Assembly (NCBI GenBank): GCA_000697665.1
Contig: KL197713.1
Span: 239,323 to 303,322, forward strand
Source of the DNA: Jaapia argillacea MUCL 33604
Taxonomy: Eukaryota > Basidiomycota > Agaricomycetes > Jaapiales > Jaapiaceae
Reading direction: 5' to 3'
DNA: 64,000 nucleotides
Position numbers and translations under genes: made by a program. Every line of letters begins with the position of its first letter. Positions within the stretch are counted from its first letter, which is position 1. Of the stretch, positions 34,760 through 47,900 are shown piece by piece. The notes under the pieces were generated by a model, which was not told the origin of the DNA, did not search any database, and saw only the letters and a program-made list of their open reading frames with translations.

Positions 34760-36060
34760 CTCAACGGTATGGTCCGATTTGTGTATACAACAAAAGACCT
34801 GATCGAGAGCTTACCTGACAAACACAGGGCTCAAAGCTCGAGCAGGGATTGAACAAAACTAGGCGATCCCGCTGGTCAAGCGGAACGGCACTCGGCGGGG
34901 GATATGGTTCCTTAAAAAGTAAAAAGTACCATGGTGAGATTGTCACCGTCAGGACGGACAACAGACGTACGAGTAGGCGATACAAGCGAGTCTAGACATT
35001 GCGAGGGTCCAAAGATATTGCGGGCTTCAACGCAAGGAGCATGAGAAATATCAACAGCTGAACGAGGGCGGCGCACGTCGCTATTCCATCGCCAATCCGC
35101 GACGAGGAGAGGTCAGGGTATTTTCTGTCAGTACAGATGGTGGGAAGTTGCACCGAGGGCGCGAGACCATCGGGGAATGAGAGCGGGCTCGGGGCTAGTA
35201 GGCGGTTCGAACAAGTTTCAGGCCGAAAGCTGAGTTGCAGAGCAGGTGGAGGATGCCTCGCCGTATCAACCATTCATTCCTCCTTGAACTTCCTCGCCGT
35301 ACTCCTGGCTTTAGCAGCAGCTTCCTCCGCTTCATGTCTCTGTATCTCCACCTGATCAAGGGATAGCGAAGACTTCCGCTGGATTCGATGCCGACCGCCT
35401 GGGCGGTCGTAAAACCGGTTTCTCCTAATTTTAGCAACGCGACTATGAGCTGCTTGCGCAGGAATGACTCGGAGCTGAGGTGCTCAACGCTGGAAGATTC
35501 TACTTGCTGCCTTCAAGGTAAAGTAGCCAAGCGGCGACACAGATAATGACCATAGCTGGTGAAGCGATACGGAAAAGACGCCTGTGGTTAACCAGAGTCG
35601 AAATGAACGGACTGATAATGAATGATTAGATCAGCTATGTGTGTATCCAGAAAAATCCTTACCGGGGGGTAGTAGGCGACCAGTGCCTCACGGGAACGAT
35701 TTGGGATCTCAGTAAGAAGCTGTTAGATCACCACAATGGTTCCGTAGAATGGATGAACATCCCATCTAGCCTCTGGTGTAGAAGCCAAGGGGTCACGCGC
35801 ACGCGGCCGCCGTAAGAGCAACAGCAGGCGATCTGGATACCACAGAGAGGACAGATCTGAGAACTATTCCGACGGTACCAATTCAGATAATGGGACGCCT
35901 GCTCGTGATGTCTACGACGAGGACGGATGAGTTCGCGATCTGTTGCTAAGGAGAGGTCTACTCACTTGAGAGGCAGGCCAGTGGTCGAACACGCTGAGGC
36001 GCCATTATAAAGACGTTTCAATGGTTTTGCTGAGAATCTCAACGTGGGAACGACCACCGG
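34760..36060 (-). CDS. Possible unrecognised membrane protein gene(s), structure unresolved
   Basis: Fragments on the minus strand look coding. One reads ARDPLASTPEARWDVHPFYG (about 35790-35730). A TAA lies in its frame, and beyond it the frame continues EIPNRSREALVAYYPP (about 35710-35662). Across a GTAAGG...CAG intron a segment gives RPFISTLVNHRRLFRIASPA and then the hydrophobic MVIICVAAWLLYL (about 35615-35530). A later exon reads RVAKIRRNRFYDRPGGRHRI and ends AAAKARSTARKFKEE at TGA 35274-35276. A separate hydrophobic frame lies at 34985-34870. The joins do not all agree in phase, so this may be one gene, two genes, or a decayed gene. No family recognised. Confidence 0.25.
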
Positions 36061-36540
36061 TGAAGGGATGGAATTCCTCCACTTCGCTCACATAGTGGAA
36101 TATTTGGTGGATGTACGAGAGGAACAACACTCAAGTCTCCAGGTTAACGAGAAAGATATCTCCCCGACTAGTCCAAAGAGGGAAACACCGGTAGCAAAAT
36201 TTTGTGTCGTCGTTGAGCTGACTCAGATGCTGGACATCGATATGCACGAAATAAAACGATGCGGGAGGCTCAGTGTTGGATGATCAACTCGAGGGCCACT
36301 TATAGTTGCCGATAGGTAATCTCTGTTTGGTCAGTCATCTCGATTGGATCAGAAGCCGGGAAATAAACAAGAAGCCCGGAAAATTACCACTTGTGGAGAG
36401 CTGAGTAATCTACCGGACCCACATGGCCAAAGGAGTGCAAATAGATGGCAAGGGGGAACAAACATCTCCCCGTCGACAAGTCCCGACCTTTGTCTGTCAA
36501 GCGCTCATCGTCTCCCACCTCTTTCCACGACATTATAATA

Positions 36541-37333
36541 ATGAATTTTAACAGCAACGACAATCTCATTCTTGCAGCACCTCGCCCGGTGCGATTGCCC
36601 ACTTTCAACCGTCCAGTTGCAAGATACGTTTCTGCACCGCCCGAGTCAGATGAATCAGGCGAGAAGATTATGAGTGAGAACAAGATTGATCTCTTCTTGG
36701 ACTCGGCGGCGTCTGAGCCCATCTCTCCTCGCACTACGTCGCGGTGAGCTGACTTTTCAATGTTTAATTCTGACGTCGTTCATGGAACTCCTGTTAGAAC
36801 CAGTCTGTCCTCTGAGGCTCTTGAAGAGTTCTTGTCCATTCTGAGACCCTCATCACTCTTTACACCCAGCTCGCCGATCTTCCGCGCTAGAAACCATTCG
36901 ACGACCATTTCTCTCCCATCTCTACCATTTCAGCGATCCCCGCGAGCATTTCACGAGATCAGCAATTCTCCCAGCCCGGTGGCTCTTGGGGATGAGGAGC
37001 GATCTATTCTGAGCGGACTCAAGTCGTCCCAATTGTTATTGAGCGACAAGGAGAATGCTGTGAAGGAGACCGACGGCGATGGTCCCCCGCCTCGGAGGTT
37101 GGGCGGTATATTGTGTGCGTCTACTTCCCACGAGCACTGCTTTCACGACGCTGATTCATTGAATAGCATCACCCGTTTCCCGCTGGCACACCCGTAACCC
37201 ATTCCAGCGGCAGCCTTCTTATGAGCCTCCACTTGGTCTTATTCGATCGGCGTCCACTTCGTCCGCTCGTGCAGTCTCGCCTGCGATGATACCTCTTCCT
37301 TCCCCAACGCCCGAGGAGCTAGCTCTCCCGTAG
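36541..37333 (+). CDS. Unknown Ser/Pro-rich protein, about 230 aa
   Basis: Three exons keep frame. Exon 1 starts MNFNSNDNLILAAPRPVRLP and ends ...SPRTTS with CG/GTGAGC near 36744. Exon 2 (from about 36799) gives RTSLSSEALEEFLSILRPSS and continues to RRLGGIL (donor T/GTGCGT near 37115). Exon 3 gives SSPVSRWHTRNPFQRQPSYE and ends PSPTPEELALP at TAG 37331-37333. An in-frame ATG at 36445 would add 32 residues; the intervening text looks like 5' UTR, so 36541 is preferred. No domain recognised; likely disordered, with many Ser-Pro sites that could be phosphorylated. Confidence 0.6.
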
Positions 37334-37646
37334 GCCAATCAAACATTCGTCCTCACACCTGAAGATACCAATCATCATCGACAATACTATTATTTCGCCC
37401 CGCAACCCTAGTCTGTGGGATTGTGTTTGTGTATATCAGAACGTTTGATTAGTGTATTTTCACCTATTTACTATTATGCTTCTTATTGTCAAGCAATCGT
37501 CTATTGTCTTTGTAGCTTTTTGTCGGCTTGGTAGAGAGGTATTGAGGGCACAAATGTTCTTTTAGCCTGCTTCTTGCATTGTATATATAGTTCCCACTGA
37601 ACAATCCAACAAACACTGGTTATGTACTGGACCATCCTCGCAGCAC
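37334..37646. other. Convergent intergenic region
   Basis: About 313 bases, AT-rich (37380-37620), between two convergent stops; it should hold both 3' ends. No gene seen. Confidence 0.5.
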
Positions 37647-39385
37647 TCAAGGGAACCAGGGAGATCTCGATGGTCCGCCGACTCCTTCTGTGAGATAAAC
37701 AGCATTGCCACTTTCCTCACTGATGTAGAAGCAATCTTCGAGGCGTATACCGACCTTGTTCAAAAGCAAACAGGCGGGATTGTGAGCCAGACAACATGGC
37801 GAATATGACAGGGACACACACACACCTTGCCCTCGATATAGATGCCTGGCTCGTTGGAGAAGGTATGTCCTGTCTGGATTATGTCGTCGCTCCCACCTCG
37901 CAGGTAGGGAGACTCGTGGCCCTCTAAGCCGATTCCTGTTCCAACGGATAGGGGAACATAAGGGAAAGGCAGGGAACAAATGGAGAGCGACCTGATCACC
38001 CACCATGGCCGAGTCTGTGAGTAAAGTATTGACCATACCCCTGCGCCAATATCACCTCCCTGGCAACCTCATCGACAGTTCGAGTCAACGTGCCACTGGT
38101 AGCGGTAACGTGAGCGGAAGTCTGGGCATCTTGGACCAACTTCCAGAGGGATAAGTGAGCGGATGGAATGAAAGATGATCGTAGAGCGAAGGTCTGGAAG
38201 CGAGCTTCCATGAGTAAAGAGGGAGAGAGCGGAGGAGAAGTAAGACTCACTCTGGTGACATCACTGTGATATCCGTGAAGAGAGCCTCCACAATCGATCA
38301 GGATGAGATCGGATTCGCCCAGGACACGATCCGTCCCAGAACCATGAGGGAGAGCGGCGTTTTCTGGGGGGCAATGTTTGTCTATGAACCTATATAGTGA
38401 CGGCGAACTTACCACCAAAGAGTACAATCGAGTCCAAATCCTCGAGTCCGGCTTTCGCAAGAGCCCCCCGGATCATTGTCCGACCCTCTGATTCACGCAT
38501 TCCTATGTACATCTGTTCTCGGGTGGCGCGGATTGCTAGTAAGGTGACCTGTGAAAGAGCCCCGAGTTAAAATTTAAATTTTGAGGTTAGCGCTAAAGAG
38601 TGGACATACTTCGTTCGCACATTTCAAAATCTCAAGTTCAGAGGGAGACTTGCGTTCACGTAGCCGTCGCACCTCAACGGGAGCCGGTTTGACGGAGAAG
38701 TGGGGAGCAGCTGTTCTCAAACCCTCTGCAATAAAGTTTCTAACGCTTCCATCTACGAATATGGCCCCGCCTTCTGTCAGCGAATCCAGTACACTAGATA
38801 CCGCAATGGTGTACGGATCTGCCTCCTCCGCCCACTCGACAAAATCGACGCCAGAGGCACTTGGAATGTTAAGTAACTTGGCTCTGGTTGATTCGAATTT
38901 GGGAGTCAATATAGTGACTTTGCTTTGCACGTGTCCAGTCGAAGTGTCATGATTGGGGGTTATGATCAATAGCAAGGGTCGTTCGGACAGGTGCCATCGG
39001 GAGTCGGAAATGTTCCCGTAGAACTGAGCACTGGCTCCTGGTTCTGCGACATACGCAGAAGCGTTGAGAGACCGGAGGGTTTGTGCAAGAGAGGTTTGGC
39101 GGTCAACGAACTCGGAGGGACTAATCGGGGGGATATGGGCACAATGGCTTGACAAGTGATCCAGCTGGGTGGACGGGGGTGGATGTGGGTTGAGGAGCCT
39201 GAATGGCGCGAAGTAAAATGCGACAAGTCCTAGAGCTGTCAACAGCACCAACGCCTGTCGTCGAATAAGTCATGAGAAATGGAAGGGGTGATATAAGTTA
39301 GGCTCGCCTTGGTCTTAACGACATGAATAATGGAAGGAGACGATTTATGACAGGCGTCACCGAGGTTGTAGGAGCCCTTATCCAT
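37647..39385 (-). CDS. Membrane-anchored M24 metallopeptidase (Xaa-Pro aminopeptidase/prolidase type)
   Basis: A dinuclear-metal peptidase of the pita-bread fold. The start at 39385 gives MDKGSYNLGDACHKSSPSII, then, across an intron, ALVLLTALGLVAFYFAPF, a signal anchor. The N-terminal creatinase-like domain includes PPISPSEFVDRQTSLAQTL and AYVAEPGASAQFYGNISDSR. The catalytic domain shows ENAALPHGSG, LIDCGGSLHGYHSDVTR (two metal Asp), HRLGHGIGLEGHE across an intron (metal His), FSNEPGIYIEGK (metal Glu) and GIRLEDCFYISE (metal Glu). All five ligands are present. TGA is at 37647-37649. The first intron (about 39306-39252) appears to use a GC donor (AAG/GCGAGC), the only phase-compatible option I found. 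Seven or so exons. The topology suggests a lumenal or extracellular catalytic domain. Confidence 0.9.
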
Positions 39386-41097
39386 TGTGACTCTTCTTGG
39401 TATGAACTGGAAGCCTGAGAGGCAGCACTGAATCGGTCAAGACTAGGTGCTGGGTGGAATGGAACCTCAGGCTGTCCAACCCAACCCGCCATGCGTGGGA
39501 GAGATAAGATAAGAACGTGACTTGCATCACGTATCGTGACAACCCAGCGTCGCGACCATCACCCATCCACGCAACTTTCTCTTCAAACCAGTGTTCACCC
39601 CAATGGCAACGCTATACCGCCCCTTGCATGGCCGCTGTCGACAGACGTCCTTTCTCTCTACCCATACCTCTCCCCCGCGTTATTGACGCGCTTCCCTCCA
39701 AGTTCACCTGGCCGTTCGTCGTTCAGAGTGATCAAGGACGTCTTTCAGGACGGGCAATCCTTCCCCGCCCCCGATCTCGTGTTCATATATACTCATGATA
39801 TGAATGCAGTTATCGGACCGATCCAGCAACGGCCTCTCTTCGACCGAGATGGTCTTGAGGCACCACCACGTCGAGTGAGAAAGCTTAGCTGTTTCGTCGC
39901 ATTTTGTCGTATGACCGGAAGTCTGGAACGGTACAGGTGACCTTTCGTACTTGAGGTATGAGGTTCACCTGGGATATCTTGCTCTTTGTTCTGACAATGC
40001 TTTCTCGCCCTCTTAGTAATGTGGTAACAGATTTTTGACATCGGCACAAGGTACCTCACCGGCAGGAGAAACCGATGTTTGGTATCCTCGAGGTGCAGCG
40101 CCTTCCACGACATGGCTCGTGGCGTATTCTTAGAAGTTTACACCGCAGACTCATTCAGCAACTTTGTTCTGCCCGGTGACGCGGGGCAATGTGGGGGAGC
40201 GTGGACAAAATTAGGGATTTTTCTCCCCGGTGGCTTCCTCATTTACTTCGAGCCGTACCACCAAGGGCCTGCTACACTCGGCAATCCATCGGATAATGGG
40301 TGTTGGCCAGGGCGGCTTGGAGAGCGCCGTTCTATGTAACAAGCTGGATCTCGGACCGACCCTTGCGATATAGCAGATGCGCTGATTTGTCTGGAAATGA
40401 CCCTTACTTCGTGGAGCAAAATACTCCGCATGTGAACAGAAGTTGTATCTCTGCTGCGGAGGTGTGTGTCTTTTGTCTCTGCAAACGTTGCGCTCTCGAA
40501 GTTGTCGTCATATCACAGAAGATACACGTCGATGAAGACGTTTTGCGCTGGGTATGCATCACCTCTAGCACCATGCTTGTCAATAGTGCTCACCTGGGCT
40601 GTCCTATTACAATCGCCTTGGCTGAACACTTGACCACTTGTTATAATTGTCCTGTGAAACTGCTCGCCATTATGTCCCATGGAAAGATTGGCGTCGTAGT
40701 TTCTGATCTTTGAACCAATAACTGATACAGCCGCTTGCACTTATCGGGTCTCCCTGCTTTAATCTCCTCACCGGTCTTTTGTTCGACATGCAGGCCTTTC
40801 CGCTGCCAACACACGACCCCCGTCGACATATCACGACAACCTTTCGCGGAGTTAGAACGCACCCTATTCCCATGATTCCCATTTTGGCGCGTACCCAAAG
40901 AAGCCACCCGCACATCCGTCACGTAGCACGTGTAACGGTGAAGTCTGTTCACGGTTTGCCTCCTTCTCTTCCATGAAACCGCCACAGAAATAGCGATCGA
41001 AAAGGTATATATGACCACTATGTCGCTCTGGTCGTCTCCAGTCGATTTTTGGGATTCCACTCTTCGAGTTCCTGGTCAAAACCTCGACTAAGTCGCG
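39386..41097. other. Divergent intergenic region, about 1.7 kb
   Basis: Between the M24 and GH55 starts. A 134-codon plus-strand open frame at 39536-39940 and a 139-codon minus-strand one at 40641-41060 have no recognisable domain, and I do not support them as genes. The stretch is long enough for an extended regulatory region of the secreted glucanase. Confidence 0.4.
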
Positions 41098-44000
41098 ATG
41101 TTACGCTGGATCTTCCTGCTTAGCGCTGCCTTGAGCGCCACCACCATGGTGCTCGGCCTTGGGACCTCCTGTACTGCCGCTGTGCCATCCGGTACGGCTG
41201 CTGCGACAGATCCCTTCTGGATGGAGAACATCAAGCACCAAGGCATGGCGGCTTATAACCCTTCCCCGAGTACCTACCCGGTCTTCCGGAATGTAAAAGA
41301 CTATGGCGCCAAGGGTGATGGTGTCACCGACGACACTGTTGCTATTAAGTATGTCCTTAGGATTTTAAAATACATCGAGCTCATCCCTGATCGTGTTTAG
41401 CGCGGCCCTCTCTGCTGGAACCCGTTGTGGTGAAGGCACTTGTCAGTCGTCAACGTGAGTGGTGCCCACATTGTTCCCGTCTCACGATCCTGATATCTCC
41501 TTCTAGTATCTCACCCGCCGTCGTGTTTTTCCCTCAAGGGTCAGGCTCTAACATGACTCGAATGTGTCGCATAGTTGACATTTGGATTAGGACATACCTG
41601 GTCTCGTCTCCGATACAGGCTTGGTACTACACCCAAATTATTGGTGATGCCAGGGTACCCCCAACCTTGCTAGCAGCTGCCAACTTTACTGGAATAGCCG
41701 TCATAGGTTCGTCTTCCTCCCGAATTTTCTTGAACTTCCATGATCTCAGAACGTATTTCGCAGATGCCGACCCCTATGTTACCAATGGAGGCGGCGCGCA
41801 GTGGTATGTGAACCAGAACAACTTGTTCGTAGCCCTCCCTTCTTTTATCCACAAATGAATTGCGCTTACGCCGTTTTTGTAGTTTCCGCTCTGTCAGGAA
41901 TTTTGTCATCGACCTCCGACGAATGCCTGCGACTTCGTCCGCTACTGGCCTGCACTGGCAGGTATCCCAGGCTACCTCCTTGATGAATATTGTCGTGGAA
42001 ATGTCTACGGCGTCTGGAACTGCTCATCAGGGTATTTTGTTCTATTCCAAACTCACTCACCAGTTGAGGCTCACCGTTTATGGAACTTACAGGGATATTC
42101 ATGGAGAATGGAAGGTTCGTGATGCCCACTTTTTGAAAATTACCGATTTGAATTCGAGCAACCGATGCAGTGGCGGATATATGGGTGGTACGTGGCACTT
42201 AGGCCATGTTCTTTTCCGTATAATCCTCACAATTTTTCCTTCCGCCTCCAGATATTGTATTCAACGGAGGTGATAAGCATGCTCCTCATTGATGCACACA
42301 CACTATTCTAACATGTATTCCAGGAAAGTATGGTATCTGGGTCGGCAATCAACAGTAGGTTTTCACTTGGACACTCGTCCCCTCCTTGGGTGTCAAACGA
42401 TGCTAAGCCAAGGCCTCTGTAATCAGATTCACTGTACGGAACATCACCGTCAACAACGCCAACACCGGTAAGCCTTACTCCTTCCAGTAACATGGATCAT
42501 CGGGACTAACGTGAGACGTCGCCGTAGCTATCTTTGGATCGTGGAACTGGGGTATGGAGCATAGTCCCTCTCCGAATCATTTCTTCGAGTCTCAACGCAC
42601 GAATTAGGCTGGACCTTCCAGGGTGTCACCATCAACAACTGCACTGTACGACTTTGCGATCTGGCAATTAGTCGACACTGAATTCCAATGACTTTTTAGG
42701 TCGGCTTTGACCTAACCACTGGAGGTTTGAGTCAGAATGCTCAGGTGAGATCCCATTCATCGCGTTATGAGCACTTGATGAACCTTTCCCTCGTAGACGA
42801 CAGGAGCAGAAGCGATCATTGATGCTACGGTTACCAACACACCCATCTTCGTTCGTTCCTCGACCGCCAGCAATGGAAAGCTCGCCGGCTCTCTCGTCCT
42901 CAACAACATTCAACTCTCAAATGTTCCCACCGCCGTTGGAGTGGTCGGTGGTGCTGTCGTTCTCGCTGGTGGCACCACCACCATCGAGTCTTGGGGTCAA
43001 GGTAACGTGTATAGCGGGACGAATCCCAATGGTACCTTCGTGCAAAGCAACATTCCCGCCCCCAACAAGGCTTCTGTTCTCCTGGATTCGTCTGGTAGAA
43101 TCTTCACCAAAACGCACCCACAATACGCCAATTATGCGGTCAGCCAGTTTGTCAGCGTCAAAGATCAGGGAGCCAAAGGCGACGGAACTACAGACGATAC
43201 TGCGGCTCTGCAAGCGGTTTTCGACGAAGTATTCAGATTCATTTCCCCCACACCCAAAACGAGCACTGACTTAATTTCTCCTAGTACTCTGGATGCAAGA
43301 TCATATTCTTCGACCAAGGCAGCTATGTCATCACTTCTACCCTGAATGTCCCGGCTGGCACTCAAATGGTTGGGGAGGCTTGGACTGAGATCATAGCCAG
43401 TGGATCCGCCTTCGCCAGTCAAACAAATCCTGAAGTCGCCGTCAGGGTCGGAGAGGCCGGCTCTTCCGGTTTAGTCGAGATAACTGACATTATCTTCACA
43501 ACACGCGGACCTGGTACGTCTCTATCGATCTCAACGTGGGTTCACTCACTGAATTGCAACTTTTTTCCAGCCCCTGGAGCTATTCTTGTCGAATGGAATG
43601 CGGCCACAGTCGGTTCTGGAATGTGGGATACTCACATCAGGTGGGTTTGGATTGCCGACATATCACAAAGTCTGTTCTTACTGTGTAATTTTCACCGTGA
43701 CTAGACTTGGTGGAGGTAGGTCTTGGGTGCCATTCGTGTCCGTTCCCAGTGCTAAAGCATCCCTCAAGCTGCTGGTACAAACCTAGAGGGTCCAACTTGT
43801 GATGCGGGAGTTGATCCCAGCACTTGTTATGCCTCATTCCTAGCCCTTCATCTTACTGCGGCCTCCACTGCCTATCTTGAGGTCCGCTCATTTCCCCCTT
43901 TTCAATGAACGCGATGACGATGGAAGATGACAGGGAACTTGGATTTGGCTTGCCGATCATGACCTTGATGGGACCGTAAACCCGCAGCTGAGTCTGGCAA

Positions 44001-44761
44001 GCGGTAGAGGCATACTCTCCGAGTCTGCCGGCCCTGTATGGATGGTCGGAACCGGTGCGTGGATCAAATGCTTCTGTCTCACCTTGGCTGACTTCCTCTT
44101 TGTCCAGCGTGTACGTGCTTCGGTTCTAGCGACAGGGTAAAATACTGATCTCAAACAGCGGAGCATCACGTATTGTACCAATATGGCTTGGTTGGCGCGC
44201 AAAATCACTATATGGGACTGATCCAAACAGAAACGGTGAGGCCCTCGGTGCCCCTAGTCGAGCCACCAATCTGATCTTTCCTGGACAGCCGTATTTCCAA
44301 CCTGCGCCCATTCCTCCGGCTCCGTTCACCAGTAACAGCGCGTATCACGACCCTACCTACAATGGAACGGATTCTGCGTGGGCTCTCTGGATTCAATCAT
44401 CAACTGATATCATCGTCTTTGGTAGCTTTCCTCTCACTCAGATCGGTTACGCTCTGGGCTGACCTTGCTTGCTTCAGGTGCTGGGCACTATAGTTTCTAT
44501 TCGGTGAGTGTATCCGCCAAGGTTTCCAGGTTCAACCAGCGTCCTCACGTTTTTCTGCAGAACTATACTCAGGCATGTCTCACCACCAACACATGCCAGA
44601 ATCAAATTGTCAACGTCGATTCCACTTCGACCCCGTATATCTACTCTCTGTCTACGGTTGGAACAAGTTGGCAATTGAGTGTCAACGAGGTGGGAATCAT
44701 TGCGGAAAGTAAGAACATCAATGGATTCGCTTCGACGGTGACTTCCTGGACCCCGACATGA
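41098..44761 (+). CDS. Secreted exo-beta-1,3-glucanase, glycoside hydrolase family 55
   Basis: GH55 enzymes release glucose or laminaribiose from beta-1,3-glucan and occur in fungi for wall turnover and nutrition. The start MLRWIFLLSAALSATTMVLG is a signal peptide. Two related beta-helix modules follow. The first opens with RNVKDYGAKGDGVTDDTVA (41290-41350), then VVFFPQG, WYYTQIIGDARVPPTLLAAA and FRSVRNFVIDLR-type text. The second opens with VSQFVSVKDQGAKGDGTTDD (near 43140-43200), then IIFFDQGSYVITSTLNVPAG, GMWDTHIRLGG and GTWIWLADHDLDG. The C-terminal part includes PYFQPAPIPPAPF, WALWIQSSTDIIVFG, AGHYSFYSNYTQACLTTNTC and ends FASTVTSWTPT at TGA 44759-44761. At least fifteen short exons. Two tandem G-KGDG-TDDT repeats are characteristic of the family. 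Overall length is consistent with about 750-800 residues. Confidence 0.92.
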
Positions 44762-44995
44762 TGAATGGGGGCCTGTAGATTTAGAAACGGGTAGAACATG
44801 ACTGTATGATGCCTTGTCGATTTATCTGATATGTGTGTAAATATGGTTTGTTTTTTTGAACGAGACCGAACAGACCTGAAGTGGCCAAGAGTCTCCGTTT
44901 CTTCCCGGAGTGCCAGTGAGCACTCGGACCTATTATTTGTGAGACTTTGGTGTCAGTGGCTTACCACATCCCTCCAAGTAAAATATGCGTTGACC

Positions 44996-47900
44996 ATGTA
45001 CACCGGTCGACCCACAGTTGCTCTTTGTCGGCCAACCTCTGCCCTCATCCATGGCTCAGCTCAATCACGCTCAGTAGCGACAGCTGTCAAGGTAGGTTCT
45101 CATTCATCCTTATCGTCTCGTGTTTCCTAACCTCACTAGCCCAGGACTTGGGAGGCATGGTCTGCCCCAGAATCTGCGGTCCCGGTTCCTCGCAGCAGAA
45201 GCTGGGCAGCACCACCACTGGTAAAACCTGAGGTCCAACGGGAAGACCTTAACCGGCCCACGACTTCCGGTCCCGATAGATGGGCCCGACGTCCACCACT
45301 GCCTTCACCAATATCACAAGCGACACGGAGTAGACTGAGGCAAGATCAACAGGGCGATGTCTCCCCTCCGATTCCAGCCCCTAACCTGAGCAAATGGAGT
45401 CGGCCACAGTCTCAACCTCCAGGTCCCTCGCAAGACTTGACCTCTCGACCAACTTTCTCCGCAAGGCCAACACTTCGTAATCCTGACCAGGGAAGACGTA
45501 TCGACCGAGTGACCCCAGCTTCTGGCCTTGCCCAGCAAAAACAGCCGCTCGCTCGCCCAACCACATCACTAGACAGGGATACGGCTCCACATATCGGATG
45601 GGGTGGTCGCTTTGCTCGGCCAACACGGGCAGAACAACGAAGTAATACGGAAGAGGGGAATAGAGAGGGGAAAGAGGTCTTACGCCCCACTGCGCCGAAG
45701 ATGAATCCCAGTTCTCCCGCTCTCACAATCACCTTCCAAGATCAGCATAATATCTCAGAGGATCCATCCCGGCGCGACCGAGGCCCCACAACCAAAGCTG
45801 GCCGTGGCCACAAGACGCGAGGGTCCCTTGTATCCCAAATTCACCACGGGGAAGATGTCGAAATTCCTAACCATCGCAAGAGTTTGGACGTTCGTAGCGG
45901 GTTTGGTAGCGTGAAGGTGAAGAAAACCAAGTTCAATTCAAGGGCAAAAGCGGTTGCAGTGGATCTGTTCATTCCCACCATTGTTTCAGTGGGCACATTG
46001 TCGCGATTGCTGAATGTCCGGTTAGGTTCGTCGGGATACCGATTCTATCCTTGTCCTCGACCCCGTTGACAAGATTTTCTGAACTAGAAAAACTTCGACG
46101 GAAGATGATACAGTCTGGCATGGAAGCAGAGGCGTCACCGGATCACAGTTAGTTTTTTTTTCCTATGGGCTCCTCCCCGACTAAACCTAGCCTTAGTCCT
46201 GACATCGGATTACGCTTCACTATTGGCTATGGAGTTTGGCCGAAATCCTGTCATCAACGATGAGGCCGCCTTTGATATCTATCCCCCGTACGATGATCCC
46301 TCTTCTCTGGACGTCCTGTATTTACCTCCCATCTCCCAGACAACCCCCAGCCGACCCGTCGGTTCTACCATCTCGACCACCCGTGGTCACAATCATGGGC
46401 CATGTAGACCACGGAAAGACGACTCTGCTTGACACTCTCCGCTCATCATCTGTGGCCAAATCAGAGGCAGGAGGGATCACACAGCACATGGGTGCATTCT
46501 CTATTACAGTTGGGGACTCTCGGAGTGTAACTTTCCTTGACACCCCTGGTCATGCCGCGTTCTCGGCTATGCGAGCTCGTGGAGCCAGCGTCACTGATGT
46601 AATTGTGCTCGTCGTAGCTGCTGATGATGGTGTTATGGCACAGACGAAGGAGGTAATTGATTTGATCAAGAAGGAGGAGGGGAAGGTCTCGGTGGTCGTT
46701 GCTATCAATAAGGTCGACAAACCGGGAGCAGATGTTGTATGTCCTCATTCTTACTTGCTTCTCGAATGTCACATCTCAACTTCCTCAGGAAAAAGTCCAG
46801 CATGCATTGCTAGCTGAAGGCCTCCAACTGGAATCGTTTGGCGGTGATATCCCGAGCGTTGAGGTTTCGGGATTGACCGGCCTTGGGCTGGATTCATTAG
46901 TAGAGACTATCTCAGCCGTAGCCGAAGTACAGGATCTGCGAGCTGAATGTGATGGCCAAGTGCAAGGGCATGTCTTAGAGTCGAAAGTTCACAAGGGCTT
47001 GGGGTGAGTCGACAGTTCTGTTCGTCCACAACACTCCTCCTAACTCCCGTGGATGATAGACCTGTCGCGACTGTCCTTTTGCTTCGAGGCACGCTGAAAC
47101 CGGGCATGCACTTGATCTGCGGCAGGTCTCACGCAAAAGTTCGAGTTATGACCTCCACTGCTGGTGCGACGATCAAGTCCGCTGTTCCAGGTGATGCCGT
47201 AACAGTATCGGGTTGGAAAGAGCTCCCCACTGCTGGTGATGAAGTCCTGTCCGGCTCAGAAGCGGATGTCAAGAAAGCTTTGGCCAATCGCATTAGAAAG
47301 GCAGAAGTGGAGTCGTCACTGGTCGATCTGGAGGCGATCAACGAGCACCGACGCCTGGAACGAGAGAAGCGAGGCGTAGAAGTGGAGTCCGACGCCCCGC
47401 CGGAAGTCGTGGTGCAAGGGCCCAAAGAGTTGAGACTAGTGATCAAGGCGGACGTCAGCGGGAGTGCAGAAGCCGTTGTGGGAGCTGTTCAAGGAATCGG
47501 GAATGACAAAGCGGTCGTCAAGATCATCTCTAGCGGTGTAGGTGAAGTGACGGAGTCTGACATCATGATGGCGAAGGCGTCCGGTGGTGAGTTTCCATCT
47601 GTTTCTCCTCTTGTGGCTCTGGACATTCATGTTTTCGTCTTCAGCGATGGTTGTCGCTTTCTCCGTCCGGATTCCACGGTCCGTGGAGTCGACAGCAAAC
47701 CAGAACCACGTCCCGGTGTATCAGACTTCCATCATTTACAGCCTCATGGACGACATTAAGCAGCGCATCATTTCGCTTCTCCCCGTGACGGTGGAGAAAC
47801 GGGTCACCGGCGAAGCAACCGTATTGCAATTGTTTGATATCCACCTCAAAGGCAAGCAGATCAAGAAGATTGCTGGTTGTCGTGTCGTCAATGGTCTGGT

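Larger units (their letters stand above)
33088..36540. other. Unassigned 3.4 kb region with exon-like fragments on both strands
   Basis: No gene in this stretch could be named. It contains protein-like stretches bounded by plausible splice sites on the plus strand (33690-34435) and minus strand (34760-36060), listed separately. In neither case did one continuous set of frames emerge by eye. 33090-33690 and 36060-36540 show nothing I can support. Confidence 0.4.

Noticed and set aside
35190-35225. A GGTTCGAAC string resembling a tRNA or RNA polymerase III B box
   Set aside because: The upstream 70 bases do not fold into acceptor, D and anticodon arms, so no tRNA is supported.
39536-39940. A 134-codon plus-strand open frame upstream of the M24 gene
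   Set aside because: No domain or signal visible; it lies in a long divergent promoter-type region.
40641-41060. A 139-codon minus-strand open frame next to the GH55 start
   Set aside because: Composition is not protein-like beyond a short hydrophobic start, and it occupies the GH55 promoter region.
46318-46339. An apparent 22-base intron in the mitochondrial IF-2 gene that exactly restores the frame
   Set aside because: A 52-base intron with a better donor (GTACGA at 46288) and the same acceptor at 46339 restores the same frame and has the usual length here.
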